A stretch of DNA of 64,000 nucleotides, taken from the NCBI RefSeq assembly GCF_001641695.1, contig NZ_LSEF01000074.1, forward strand, positions 1 through 64,000. The letters are read 5' to 3'. The translations under genes were made by a program, and so were the position numbers. The notes under the pieces are model-generated. The model had not been told where the DNA came from. It saw only the letters and a list, made by a program, of their open reading frames with translations, and searched no databases. Origin of the DNA: Bradyrhizobium neotropicale. GTDB lineage: Bacteria; Pseudomonadota; Alphaproteobacteria; Rhizobiales; Xanthobacteraceae. This document shows positions 1 to 9,839 of this stretch, one piece after another (position 1 is the stretch's first letter; the number at the start of each line of letters is the position of its first letter).

Positions 1-85
1 ACCCACCCTACGAGACTGTGAATCTTTTTGTACCGGGCGTTGGGCGGATGTGATTCTCTGAGCAGGTTGATTGCTGGAGGCAGTG

Positions 86-1414
86 ATGTCTGACGACGGA
101 CTTTTTGGCGAATTGCCGGAACAGTCGGGGCCACGAACCGAGGAGGTGCCGCGGGGTGGACCTCGGCTGCGCGAGCCTGTTCGCAATCAGATCGAGTTGC
201 GAGCGGTCGATATTGATAGCCTGATCGGGCAGGATCATCCGGCACGGGTGATCTGGGCTTATGTTGAGGGGCTGGACCTGAGCGAGCTGGAGGATCGGGT
301 CAAGGCGAGGGAAAACACGCCCGGCCATCCAGCACCGTCGCCGCGGCTGTTGCTGGCGCTTTGGCTTTACGCCACGAGCGATGGCGTTGGCAGCGCGCGT
401 GCCTTGGACCGACTCTGCGATAGTCACGACGTCTATCGCTGGCTCTGCGGCGGCGTGTCTTTGAACCATCATACGCTGTCGGACTTCCGGGTCGGCTGTG
501 CCGACTTGCTCGACCGTTTGCTGGTCGAACATCTGATGGCCCTGAATGAGGCAGGGCTGGTCGATCTGGAGAAGCTGACTCAGGACGGGGTGCGGATACG
601 GGCGAGTGCGGGAACTGGCTCCTTCCGGCGGGAGGCGACGCTGGATCGGCAGATGGCACAGGCGAAGGCCGTAGTGGAAGAGCTCAGGCGCGAGGTTGAT
701 GCGGATCCGGAAGCCAGCAATCGGCGCATCCGGGCTGCCAGGGAGCGTGCGGCGCGGGAACGCAGCGAGCGGGTGCAAGCGGCCCAAGCCGCGCTGGCTG
801 AGATCAGGCGCAAGCGAAAGCAGCTCGACGACAAGGGCGGCAACGGCAAAAAGCCGAAGGAATCACGTGCCTCCACCACTGATCCGCAAGCACGGGTGAT
901 GAAGATGGCGGATGCCGGCTTCCGCCCGGCCTACAATGTGCAGGTCGCCAGTGCAGCCGGCGAACTGCTCGTGGTCGCGATCGATGTCGACAACAGCGGC
1001 TCAGATCGTGGCTTGATGCGGCCGATGCTGGAGCGAACGCGCGCTCGGCTGAAGCGCTTGCCAGGCCGCTACCTCGCCGATGGCGGGTTCTGCAGTGGCG
1101 AGGACATCGAATGGGCGCATGGCGAAGGTGTTGAGATTTACTGTCCTCCCCCCAAATCCAGGAGCGGTGTCGATCCCTTTTTACCCCGGAGCAGCGACGG
1201 TCCTGGGGTAGCGGCTTGGCGTGCTCGCATGGCCAGCGAAGCCGGCAAGGCACAGTACCAAGCCCGCACGATCTGCGAATGCATCCATGCCCGATGGCGG
1301 AACTGGGACCTCAGGCAATTGACCGTGCGCGGCATCGAGAAGATTCGTGCCGTCGTGCTCTGGTACGCCCTCACCAACAACATCCTGCAAGGACACCGTC
1401 TCGCAAAAGCATAG
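86..1414 (+). CDS. IS1182-family DDE transposase
   Basis: This 442-residue protein has the IS1182 architecture. An N-terminal DUF772-like region (about 25-150, with SLNHHTLSDFR) is followed by the first catalytic Asp in TQDGVRIRASAG, a charged coiled-coil insert (about 190-255), the second Asp in RYLADGGF, and the Glu in the RTICECIHARWRN stretch near the C terminus. The ATG at 86 is chosen because GGAGG lies five bases upstream; an in-frame TTG at 71 would add five residues. The frame is intact, so the enzyme is probably functional. Its job is cut-and-paste or copy-type transposition of the surrounding element. Confidence 0.88.
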   Translation: MSDDGLFGELPEQSGPRTEEVPRGGPRLREPVRNQIELRAVDIDSLIGQDHPARVIWAYVEGLDLSELEDRVKARENTPGHPAPSPRLLLALWLYATSDGVGSARALDRLCDSHDVYRWLCGGVSLNHHTLSDFRVGCADLLDRLLVEHLMALNEAGLVDLEKLTQDGVRIRASAGTGSFRREATLDRQMAQAKAVVEELRREVDADPEASNRRIRAARERAARERSERVQAAQAALAEIRRKRKQLDDKGGNGKKPKESRASTTDPQARVMKMADAGFRPAYNVQVASAAGELLVVAIDVDNSGSDRGLMRPMLERTRARLKRLPGRYLADGGFCSGEDIEWAHGEGVEIYCPPPKSRSGVDPFLPRSSDGPGVAAWRARMASEAGKAQYQARTICECIHARWRNWDLRQLTVRGIEKIRAVVLWYALTNNILQGHRLAKA

Positions 1415-1454
1415 ACCGCAGAAGCGGACCCGGCGGCCTGACGCCGCCGGCTTC

Positions 1455-1490
1455 TTGCCATCAGGGAGCCCTACCGCTCCTTGATGGCAA
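1455..1490. terminator. Strong hairpin after the transposase
   Basis: Two 15-base arms (TTGCCATCAGGGAGC at 1455-1469 and GCTCCTTGATGGCAA at 1476-1490) pair across a 6-base loop with one G-T wobble. It lies inside the element, 40 bases past the transposase stop. There is no T-tract, so it may be a transcription barrier or a structural end signal of the IS and not a classical terminator. Confidence 0.45.
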
Positions 1491-1537
1491 ATGCCGAAAC
1501 AAAACGAATTGGTTCACAGGCTCTACGGAGTCCCAAC

Positions 1538-2446
1538 TCACCGCCCCGCAAACAGCGCCCGCTCGCGCTCCACGATCTCGCTGATGTAATCCGCCACCGC
1601 GCGGATGCGCGCGAGATCCTTGCTGTCGGCGTGCATCAGCATCCAGAAGGTTCGGGTGATCGAGACTTCGTCCCGCAGCACCGGGACGAGCTTCGGATAT
1701 TCGCTCGCCATGAAATGCGGCAGCACGGCAATGCCGAAGCCGGCCAGCGTGGCGTTGAGCTGCGCGATCAGATTGGCGCTGCGCAAGCGCGCCGAAAGGC
1801 GCGGCGCCACCTGCGGCAGATAGTCCAGCTCCGGCGTGAACAGCAGTTCCTCGATATAGCCGACGAAGCGGTGCTGCGGCAGCGCCTCGCGCGAGGTGAT
1901 CTTGGGGTGGCGGTCGAGATAGGCGGGTGCGGCATAAAGCCCGAGGCGGTAGTCCAGGAGCTTGCGGCCGACGATCCGGCCCTCGTTCGGCATGGTCAGG
2001 CTGATGGCGATGTCGGCTTCGCGCTTGGAGAGGCTGAACAGCCGCGCGGTTGCCACAAGTTGCAGGTCGAGATCGGGGTAGCGATCGGCAAAGGCCACGA
2101 GCCGCGGTGCCAGGAAGGCGGTGCCGAAGCCATCGGGGGCGCCGATCCGCACCGTGCCGGTCAGCCGCGCCACGGAGCCGCCGACCTGCTCCTGGTTGGC
2201 GACGATGGTCGATTCCATCGCCTCGGCGCTGTCGGCGACGCGCTGGCCGGCCTCGGTGAGGAGATAGCCGGTCTTGCGCCGGTCAAACAGCTTTGCCGAG
2301 AGGTGCCGTTCCAGCCGGTCGACGCGCCGGATCACCGTGGCATGGTCGACGCCGAGCTGCTTGGCCGCAGCCGAGACCGAGCCACCGCGCACGATGGCCA
2401 GCACGAAGCGAAAATCATCCCAGTCGATCGCGCCTTGATCCAGCAT
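1538..2446 (-). CDS. LysR-family regulator, divergent from mmsA
   Basis: A 302-residue LysR-type regulator. The winged helix-turn-helix is at about 5-65 (DWDDFRFVLAIVRGGSVSAA, then a VIRRVDRLE recognition region), and the substrate-binding domain fills the rest. I take the ATG at 2446 (MLDQGAIDWDDF) because LysR proteins begin just before this helix; an upstream in-frame start at 2515 would run through the promoter region shared with mmsA. No good Shine-Dalgarno is seen. Divergence from the mmsA operon across 99 bp suggests that it controls valine/isobutyrate catabolism. The IS lies just past its stop codon and does not disrupt it. Confidence 0.85.
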   Translation of the reverse strand: MLDQGAIDWDDFRFVLAIVRGGSVSAAAKQLGVDHATVIRRVDRLERHLSAKLFDRRKTGYLLTEAGQRVADSAEAMESTIVANQEQVGGSVARLTGTVRIGAPDGFGTAFLAPRLVAFADRYPDLDLQLVATARLFSLSKREADIAISLTMPNEGRIVGRKLLDYRLGLYAAPAYLDRHPKITSREALPQHRFVGYIEELLFTPELDYLPQVAPRLSARLRSANLIAQLNATLAGFGIAVLPHFMASEYPKLVPVLRDEVSITRTFWMLMHADSKDLARIRAVADYISEIVERERALFAGR

Positions 2447-2480
2447 TTTCGCACATCTATGGTGCAATATCTCAGACTTG

Positions 2481-2509
2481 AATCCTATAAAATGCAGGTC
2501 AATAGGATT
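2481..2509. promoter_or_regulatory. Inverted repeat between LysR gene and mmsA
   Basis: A perfect 8-13-8 inverted repeat, AATCCTAT (2481-2488) and ATAGGATT (2502-2509), sits midway in the divergent intergenic region and only about 35 bp before the mmsA start. Its size and placement suit a LysR-type binding site, but no effector or binding is known. Confidence 0.5.
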
Positions 2510-2545
2510 TGTCAAAGCGATCTAACCGTTCCGTGGGAGGAATTC

Positions 2546-4042
<1,497 letters not shown>

Positions 4043-4057
4043 AGCTGTAGCCCAGCC

Positions 4058-4142
4058 CGTCATTGCGAGCGCAGCGAAGCAATCCATGTCGCCGCGAAAA
4101 GAAAGAATGGATTGCTTCGTCGCTTCGCTCCTCGCAATGACG
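4058..4142. repeat. Dispersed palindromic repeat, family A
   Basis: The arm CGTCATTGCGAGCGCAGCG runs on into GAAGCAATCC, and a matching inverted arm ends in CGCAATGACG; together they form a long hairpin between mmsA and the acyl-CoA dehydrogenase gene. Other copies are at 12143-12223, 46744-46802 (truncated) and 61662-61742. Confidence 0.85.
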
Positions 4143-4162
4143 AGAGAAATGAGCAGCCCAGC

Positions 4163-5308
4163 ATGCAGTTCGCTCTGAACGAGGATCAGATCGCGGTTCG
4201 CGACATGGCGTTGGCGTTTGCGGCGGAGAAGATTGCGCCGCACGCGCTGCGCTGGGACGAGGAGAAGCATTTCCCCGTCGACGTCATGCGCGAGGCGGCT
4301 ACGCTCGGCATGGGCGGCATCTACATCCGCGACGATGTTGGCGGCTCCGCCATGACGCGGTTCGACGCGGCGCTGATTTTCGAGGCGCTCGCGACCGGCT
4401 GTCCGACCACAGCGGCCTTCATTTCCATCCACAACATGGCGTCCTGGATGATCGATGCCTACGGCAGTGACACCCAGCGCCAGAAGTGGCTGCCAAGGCT
4501 CTGCAGCATGGAGCTGATCGCAAGCTACTGCCTGACCGAGCCGGGCGCAGGCTCGGACGCGGCGGCGCTCCGCACCCGTGCGCTACGCGACGGCGACCAT
4601 TATGTGTTGAACGGCCAGAAGCAGTTCATCTCGGGTGCCGGCGGCACCGACTTGCTGGTCGCGATGGTGCGGACCGGCGGCGACGGCCCCGGCGGCATCT
4701 CGACGCTCGTCATCGACAGCAAGACCCCCGGCGTCTCCTTCGGCGCCAATGAACGCAAGATGGGCTGGAACGCGCAGCCGACCCGCGCCGTGATGTTCGA
4801 GAATGCCCGCGTGCCGGTGGCCAACCGGCTGAGCGAGGAGGGCGTCGGCTTCAAGATCGCGATGGCCGGCCTCGACGGCGGCCGTCTCAACATCACCGCG
4901 TGCTCGCTCGGCGGGGCGCAGGCCGCGCTCGACAAGGCGCGCAGCTACATGAAGGAGCGCAAGGCCTTCGGCAAGCGGCTCGACGAATTCCAGGCGCTGC
5001 AATTTCGCCTCGCCGACATGGCGATCGAGCTGGAAGCTGCGCGCACCTTCCTGTGGCGCGCAGCCGCCGCGCTCGACCGCAAGGATCCGGACGCCACCAT
5101 GCTCTGTGCGATGGCCAAGCGGTTTGGCACCGACGTCGGGTTCGAGGTCGCCAACCATGCGCTGCAGCTTCACGGCGGCTACGGTTACCTCAGCGAATAC
5201 GGCATCGAGAAGATCGTGCGCGACCTGCGCGTGCACCAGATCCTCGAAGGCACCAATGAGATCATGCGGCTCATCGTGGCGCGCAAGCTGATCGAGGGCG
5301 CGCGATGA
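4163..5308 (+). CDS. Acyl-CoA dehydrogenase, probably isobutyryl-CoA dehydrogenase
   Basis: A 381-residue FAD flavoprotein with the usual three-part fold. Signatures are CLTEPGAGSDAAALRT (about 120-136), the GGRLNITACSLGGAQ helix, and the C-terminal base Glu in QILEGTNEIMR. The product would convert isobutyryl-CoA to methacrylyl-CoA, passing electrons to ETF. Substrate assignment comes from position between mmsA and a 3-hydroxyisobutyryl-CoA hydrolase gene; the sequence alone would only say short or branched-chain acyl-CoA dehydrogenase. The ATG at 4163 (MQFALNEDQ) is the family start. The upstream in-frame extension is the palindromic repeat. The stop codon overlaps the next start as ATGA. 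Confidence 0.9.
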   Translation: MQFALNEDQIAVRDMALAFAAEKIAPHALRWDEEKHFPVDVMREAATLGMGGIYIRDDVGGSAMTRFDAALIFEALATGCPTTAAFISIHNMASWMIDAYGSDTQRQKWLPRLCSMELIASYCLTEPGAGSDAAALRTRALRDGDHYVLNGQKQFISGAGGTDLLVAMVRTGGDGPGGISTLVIDSKTPGVSFGANERKMGWNAQPTRAVMFENARVPVANRLSEEGVGFKIAMAGLDGGRLNITACSLGGAQAALDKARSYMKERKAFGKRLDEFQALQFRLADMAIELEAARTFLWRAAAALDRKDPDATMLCAMAKRFGTDVGFEVANHALQLHGGYGYLSEYGIEKIVRDLRVHQILEGTNEIMRLIVARKLIEGAR

Positions 5309-6372
5309 ATGCAGTGGAAGAGGGCGATCTTGTCGCGCGCGTCGAAGGCTCGGCGGGCGTGATCCGGCTCAATCGCCCCAAGGCGATCAACGCAGTCACG
5401 CTGGAGATGTTTCGCGACATCGACAAGGCGCTCGACCGCTTCGAGACCGATCCCGCCGTTGCCGTGATCCTGCTGGAGGGGGCCGGCGAGCGCGGCCTGT
5501 GCGCGGGCGGCGATATCCGCGCGCTCTGGGAGAGCTCCAAGGTCAACGGTGATCTCGGCAAGATCCTGTGGCGCGAGGAGTACATCCTCAACGCCCGGAT
5601 CAAGAAATTCCCGAAGCCCTATGTCGCCTTCATGGACGGCATCGTGATGGGCGGCGGTGTCGGGCTCTCCGCGCATGCCAGCCATCGCGTCGTGACCGAT
5701 CGCACCAAGCTTGCGATGCCCGAGGTCGGCCTCGGCTTCTTCCCCGATGTCGGCGGCACCTATCTGTTGTCGCGCTCGCCGGGCGAGATCGGTACGTATT
5801 TCGGCCTGACCGGCCAGACCATGAACGGTCCGGATGCGATCAATGCGAAGTTTGCCGATGCTGTGGTGCCCGCTTCGAGACTTGAGGCGCTGCGCGAGGC
5901 GCTGACGCAGGTTCGTCCCGGCGTAACTGCGGCCGATGGCAACAAGCTCATCAACAGCTTTGCGACCGGTGACGCCGCGGGGCCGGTGGCCGCGAAGCGG
6001 GCGATGATCGATGCGCTGTTCGCATTCGACCGGATCGAGGACATCGTCGCCGCGCTCAAACGCGACGGCTCCGAGTTTGCGCAAGCGACGCTGAAGACGC
6101 TCAGCGAAAAATCGCCGCGCGGCATGGTGGTGACCTTGAGGCTGCTGCGGCTCGCGCGCAAGGCCTCCAACCTGGAAGAGTGCCTGGTGCGCGAATATCG
6201 CGCGGCGCTGGAAGTCTTCCGCAGCGACGATTTCCGTGAGGGTGTGCGCGCGGCCGTGATCGACAAGGACCGCAATCCGACCTGGTCGCCGCCGCGGATC
6301 GAGGATGTGACGCCGGAGATGGTTGCACCTTATTTCGCCGAGATCGGCGCCGACGAACTCAAGTTCAACTAA
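5305..6372 (+). CDS. 3-Hydroxyisobutyryl-CoA hydrolase (enoyl-CoA hydratase/isomerase family)
   Basis: A 355-residue crotonase-fold protein, longer than a simple enoyl-CoA hydratase and matching HIBCH proteins. The oxyanion-hole regions are GLCAGGDIRALWE and DGIVMGGGVGLSAHAS. The Glu of AMPEVGLGFFPDVGG and the Asp in the same stretch correspond to the HIBCH catalytic pair. It would release free 3-hydroxyisobutyrate from its CoA ester, the substrate of the next gene product. It overlaps the dehydrogenase gene by 4 bp, implying translational coupling. The intermediate enoyl-CoA hydratase step has no dedicated gene in this operon and may be supplied elsewhere. Confidence 0.9.
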   Translation: MNAVEEGDLVARVEGSAGVIRLNRPKAINAVTLEMFRDIDKALDRFETDPAVAVILLEGAGERGLCAGGDIRALWESSKVNGDLGKILWREEYILNARIKKFPKPYVAFMDGIVMGGGVGLSAHASHRVVTDRTKLAMPEVGLGFFPDVGGTYLLSRSPGEIGTYFGLTGQTMNGPDAINAKFADAVVPASRLEALREALTQVRPGVTAADGNKLINSFATGDAAGPVAAKRAMIDALFAFDRIEDIVAALKRDGSEFAQATLKTLSEKSPRGMVVTLRLLRLARKASNLEECLVREYRAALEVFRSDDFREGVRAAVIDKDRNPTWSPPRIEDVTPEMVAPYFAEIGADELKFN

Positions 6373-6400
6373 CAACGACGTTCAAGCGGAGGATACGAAG

Positions 6401-7288
6401 ATGGCCACGATCGCATTCATCGGTCTCGGCAACATGGGCGGCCCGATGGCGGCCAATCTGGTCAAGGCCGGCCACAAGGTCGTTGCGTTCGACTTGGTCC
6501 AGGCTTCGCGTGATCAGGCCAAGGCGGATGGCGCCAGCATCGCCGACAGCGCGACGGGTGCCGTGAAGGGCGCCGACGTCGTCGTCACCATGCTGCCGGC
6601 CGGCAAGCACGTCCTCGGCGTCTGGAACGACATCGTCCCCGCCATGGCCAAGGGCGCGCTGGTCATCGACAGCTCGACCATCGACGTCGAAAGCGCGCGG
6701 CAGGCGCATGCGCTCGCCGCCAAGCACGGCGTGCTCTCCGTGGACGCGCCGGTCTCCGGCGGCACCGGCGGCGCCAAGGGCGCGAGCCTCACCTTCATGT
6801 GCGGCGGCGACGAGCAGGCGTTTTCCGCGGCAAAACCCGTGCTGGAGAAGATGGGCAAGAAGATCGTGCATTGCGGCGGCGCCGGCGCGGGCCAGGCGGC
6901 AAAGATCTGCAACAACATGATCCTCGGCATCTCCATGATCGCGGTGAGCGAGGCGTTCGCGCTCGCCGAGAAGCTCGGGCTTTCGCATCAGGCGCTGTTC
7001 GACGTCGCCTCGACCTCGTCGGGCCAGTGCTGGTCGCTGACGACCTATTGCCCGGTGCCGGGCCCGGTGCCGACCTCGCCCGCCAACAACGACTACAAGC
7101 CGGGCTTTGCGTCGGCGCTGATGGTGAAGGATTTGACGCTCGCGCAGGACGCCGCGAAGGCCGCGGGCGCCGCGACGCCGCTCGGCAGGCATGCGCAGGA
7201 GATCTATCAGTCTTTCGACGCAGCCGGTCACGGCGGGGTGGATTTTTCCGGAATTATCAATCACGTTCGTAGCCTCGCTGGAAAATAG
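6401..7288 (+). CDS. mmsB: 3-Hydroxyisobutyrate dehydrogenase
   Basis: A 295-residue beta-hydroxyacid dehydrogenase. The N-terminal Rossmann motif is FIGLGNMGGPMAANLVKAGH (residues 5-24). The substrate-binding signature is DAPVSGGTGGAKGASLTFMC. The catalytic Lys region is GAGQAAKICNNMILGISM. It oxidises 3-hydroxyisobutyrate to methylmalonate semialdehyde, which MmsA then uses, closing the pathway. The ATG at 6401 follows AGCGGAGGA by seven bases; an in-frame upstream extension overlaps the previous gene and is rejected. It is the last gene of the catabolic operon. Confidence 0.95.
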   Translation: MATIAFIGLGNMGGPMAANLVKAGHKVVAFDLVQASRDQAKADGASIADSATGAVKGADVVVTMLPAGKHVLGVWNDIVPAMAKGALVIDSSTIDVESARQAHALAAKHGVLSVDAPVSGGTGGAKGASLTFMCGGDEQAFSAAKPVLEKMGKKIVHCGGAGAGQAAKICNNMILGISMIAVSEAFALAEKLGLSHQALFDVASTSSGQCWSLTTYCPVPGPVPTSPANNDYKPGFASALMVKDLTLAQDAAKAAGAATPLGRHAQEIYQSFDAAGHGGVDFSGIINHVRSLAGK

Positions 7289-7295
7289 CGAGGCT
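7271..7295 (+). terminator. Possible terminator at the end of mmsB
   Basis: A perfect 9-bp stem (AGCCTCGCT at 7271-7279, AGCGAGGCT at 7287-7295) with a 7-base loop overlaps the mmsB stop codon and is followed by a short TT run. The weak T-tract makes it attenuating at best. Expression of the downstream acyl-CoA synthetase may partly read through. Confidence 0.5.
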
Positions 7296-7335
7296 TTCGG
7301 GCTACGCTCGAAGGTCAATTCGACGGGCCCGGAAC

Positions 7336-9054
7336 ATGACGACATTTCAGGAAGCGCGCGCGTTTCTGCTTCATAACCGTACGGACTACGAGACTGCGGT
7401 CAAAGGTTTCCGCTGGCCCGATCCGGTTCCCTTCAACTGGGCGCTCGACTGGTTCGACGCCGAGCTGGCGGCAAATGCGGAAAGCAAGGACCGGCCCGCG
7501 CTCTGGATTGTCGATGCCGCGCAAGAGCGCGAGACGAAGCTTTCCTTCGGAACGCTCTCGCGCCGCTCCAACCGGGTCGCGAATTTCCTCCGCGCGCAGG
7601 GCCTGAAGCGCGGCGATCATCTCCTGCTGCTGCTCGGTAATGTGGTTCCGCTCTGGGAGACCATGCTCGCGGCCATCAAGCTCGGCGTGGTCGTGATCCC
7701 CGCCACGACGCTGCTCACTGCCGATGAACTGCGCGACCGGCTCGACCGCGGCAAGGCGAGGGCGGTGATCGCAGCCCAAGACCAGGTCGCGAAGTTTGCT
7801 GGGCTCGGCGCCGAAGGCCTCGTCCGCATCGTGGTCGGTACGGCCGCCGATGGCTGGCTTTCGTACGAAGATGCGGCAACGGCGTCGGAGAGTTTTGCGC
7901 CGGACGGGTCAACCAACGCCGATGACCCGATGCTGCTCTATTTCACCTCGGGCACGACGGCGAAGCCAAAGCTCGTGCGGCACAGCCAGCGCAGCTATCC
8001 CGTCGGCCATCTCTCGACGATGTATTGGATCGGGCTGAAGCCCGGCGACGTCCATCTCAACATTTCTTCGCCCGGCTGGGCCAAGCATGCCTGGAGCTGC
8101 TTCTTCGCGCCCTGGAATGCGGGCGCCACCGTGTTCGTGGTCAACCAACCGCGCTTCGATGCGAAAAACCTGCTCGCCACCATCGGCCGCTGCGGCGTCA
8201 CCACGCTGTGCGCGCCGCCGACGGTATGGCGGCTGTTCATCCAGGAGGACCTTGCATCCTTCAAAGTCGCCTTGCGCGAGGTCTGCGGCGCCGGCGAGCC
8301 GCTCAATCCCGAGGTGATCGATCAGGTGCAGACAGCCTGGGGCCTCACCATCCGCGACGGCTACGGCCAGACCGAGACGACCGCACTTGCCGGCAATTCG
8401 CCGGGCCAGAAAGTGAAGGTCGGCTCGATGGGCCGGCCGCTACCCGGCTATCGGGTGCAGGTCAGCGACGCCGACGGCCATCCGGCGAAGGAAGGCGAAG
8501 TCACGCTGCTGCTCGGCGCGGACCGTCCGGCCGGCCTGATGCAGGGCTATCAGGGCGACGACGGCAAATTGTCGGGCGCGGAAGGCGCGCTCTATCGCAG
8601 CGGCGACGTCGTGTTCGCGGACGAGGAGGGCTATCTCACCTTCGTCGGCCGCTCGGACGATGTCTTCAAATCCTCGGATTACCGCATCAGTCCGTTCGAG
8701 CTGGAAAGCGTGCTGCTGGAGCACGATCTGGTCGCGGAGGCCGCCGTGGTGCCAAGCCCGGACCCGATCCGGCTCGCGATTCCCAAGGCCTTCGTGCTGC
8801 TGACCTCGGGCGCGGAGCGGACGCCGGAGACGGCGCTGTCGATCTTCAAGCACCTGCACACGCGCCTCGCGCCGTTCAAGCGCATCCGCCGCATCGAGAT
8901 CGTCACCGAGCTGCCGAAGACGATCTCTGGCAAAATTCGCCGCGTGCAGCTACGCCGGCTCGAACGCGACGACGATCGCGCCGATCCCTTGCGCGGTCGC
9001 GAATTCCGGGAAGAGGACTTTCCGGAGCTGCCGAAAAGCAGGGGTGAGACCTAA
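7336..9054 (+). CDS. AMP-forming acyl-CoA synthetase
   Basis: A 572-residue member of the ANL adenylating family that activates a carboxylic acid to its CoA thioester using ATP. The P-loop-like motif is YFTSGTTAKPKL, the adenine site is DGYGQTETT, the hinge is YLTFVGRSDDVFKSSDYRIS, and the C-terminal Lys lies in PKTISGKIRR. The pattern resembles the medium-chain or benzoate-type acyl-CoA synthetase group, but the substrate cannot be read from sequence. It follows the valine operon by 47 bp in the same direction and precedes a MaoC hydratase and an SDR, so it may feed a short beta-oxidation-like path. Confidence 0.85.
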   Translation: MTTFQEARAFLLHNRTDYETAVKGFRWPDPVPFNWALDWFDAELAANAESKDRPALWIVDAAQERETKLSFGTLSRRSNRVANFLRAQGLKRGDHLLLLLGNVVPLWETMLAAIKLGVVVIPATTLLTADELRDRLDRGKARAVIAAQDQVAKFAGLGAEGLVRIVVGTAADGWLSYEDAATASESFAPDGSTNADDPMLLYFTSGTTAKPKLVRHSQRSYPVGHLSTMYWIGLKPGDVHLNISSPGWAKHAWSCFFAPWNAGATVFVVNQPRFDAKNLLATIGRCGVTTLCAPPTVWRLFIQEDLASFKVALREVCGAGEPLNPEVIDQVQTAWGLTIRDGYGQTETTALAGNSPGQKVKVGSMGRPLPGYRVQVSDADGHPAKEGEVTLLLGADRPAGLMQGYQGDDGKLSGAEGALYRSGDVVFADEEGYLTFVGRSDDVFKSSDYRISPFELESVLLEHDLVAEAAVVPSPDPIRLAIPKAFVLLTSGAERTPETALSIFKHLHTRLAPFKRIRRIEIVTELPKTISGKIRRVQLRRLERDDDRADPLRGREFREEDFPELPKSRGET

Positions 9055-9083
9055 TTGAATCAGGTCTGGATGTCTGCGCGCTC

Positions 9084-9210
9084 GTCATTCCGGGGCGATG
9101 CGACGGGACCGCGCAAGCGCGGCCCGGAGCATCGAGCCCGGAATCCATCGTCCCGCAGAGCCTGTTGCTAAATGGATTCCGGACTCGCGCGCCGCGCGCC
9201 CCGGAATGAC
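9084..9210. repeat. Dispersed palindromic repeat, family C
   Basis: Outer arms GTCATTCCGGGGCG and CGCCCCGGAATGAC flank inner CCCGGAATCCAT and ATGGATTCCGG segments. Related copies lie at 10763-10868 and 45618-45741. It separates the acyl-CoA synthetase and MaoC genes. Confidence 0.8.
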
Positions 9211-9227
9211 AGAGGTTGGAGTTACTA

Positions 9228-9707
9228 ATGAACGAAGTCTGGAAGAAGCCGCCGATCTCCCTCGAGGCCTATCAGGCCCTGGTCGGCAAGGAGGTCGGCG
9301 TGTCGTCATGGCACCTGATCGACCAGCCCCGCATCGACACCTATGCCGACGTGATCGAGGATCACCAGTTCATCCATGTCGATCCCGAGCGCGCGAAGAA
9401 GGAAACGGCGTTCGGCACGACGATCGCGCATGGCTTCCTGACGATGTCGCTGATGTCGATCATGTCCTACGAGGTGATGCCGGTCATCGCCGGTACCACG
9501 ATGGGCGTGAATTACGGTTTCGATAAGCTGCGCTTCATCTCGCCCGTGCGTTCGGGCAGGCGCGTCCGCGGCCGTTTCGTGCTGGCCGAGGCCAAGCTGC
9601 GGAAGCCCAACGAATTGCAGTCGCGCACCAATGTCACGGTGGAGATCGAAGGCGAGGACAAGCCGGCGCTGGTCGCCGAGTGGCTGGGGCTGATCTATTT
9701 CGCCTGA
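9228..9707 (+). CDS. MaoC-family (R)-enoyl-CoA hydratase
   Basis: A 159-residue single hot-dog domain. The hydratase-2 motif is present as DVIEDHQFIHVDPERAKK followed by TTIAHGFLTMSLMS, which carries the catalytic Asp and His of the family. The ATG at 9228 (MNEVWKKPP) is preceded by AGAGGTTGGAG; an upstream TTG at 9216 would add four residues inside that ribosome-binding region. It would hydrate enoyl-CoA to (R)-3-hydroxyacyl-CoA, matching the 17beta-HSD4-like dehydrogenase encoded next. Confidence 0.88.
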   Translation: MNEVWKKPPISLEAYQALVGKEVGVSSWHLIDQPRIDTYADVIEDHQFIHVDPERAKKETAFGTTIAHGFLTMSLMSIMSYEVMPVIAGTTMGVNYGFDKLRFISPVRSGRRVRGRFVLAEAKLRKPNELQSRTNVTVEIEGEDKPALVAEWLGLIYFA

Positions 9708-9714
9708 CGCTGCC

Positions 9715-9746
9715 CGTCATTGCCGGGCTTGACCCGGCAATCCATC
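9715..9746. repeat. Short palindromic repeat, family D
   Basis: The hairpin CCGGGCTTGACCCGG lies within GTCATTGCCGGGCTTGACCC. A second copy is at 38334-38369. It lies between the MaoC and SDR genes. Confidence 0.7.
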
Positions 9747-9839
9747 GCTGCTCAAAAGCTCTCCAAATCGGTGCGCTCGGACCCTCTCCCTGGAGGGTGC
9801 CTCGCGGAACGCGAGGAAGACAGAACAGGAACTGCACTC

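Larger units (their letters stand above)
12..1523 (+). mobile_element. IS1182-family insertion sequence, apparently complete
   Basis: One intact transposase gene is flanked by imperfect inverted ends. The left end GAGACTGTGAATC (12-24) and the right end GGTTCACAGGCTC (1511-1523) match at 11 of 13 positions when one is reverse-complemented. The exact outer ends and any target duplication cannot be fixed because only 11 bases of left flank are visible. Those bases (ACCCACCCTACG) resemble the outer arm of the GTAGGRTGGG palindromic repeats found elsewhere in the window, so the element may have inserted at such a repeat. Confidence 0.75.

Noticed and set aside
1481..2545. Long upstream extension of the mmsA reading frame
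   Set aside because: It is antisense to the LysR gene, has no family resemblance, and a clear ribosome-binding site supports the start at 2546.
4058..4142. Simple rho-independent terminator
   Set aside because: It is a long multi-copy palindrome found at many sites without a T-tract, so I list it as a dispersed repeat; it may still affect transcription.
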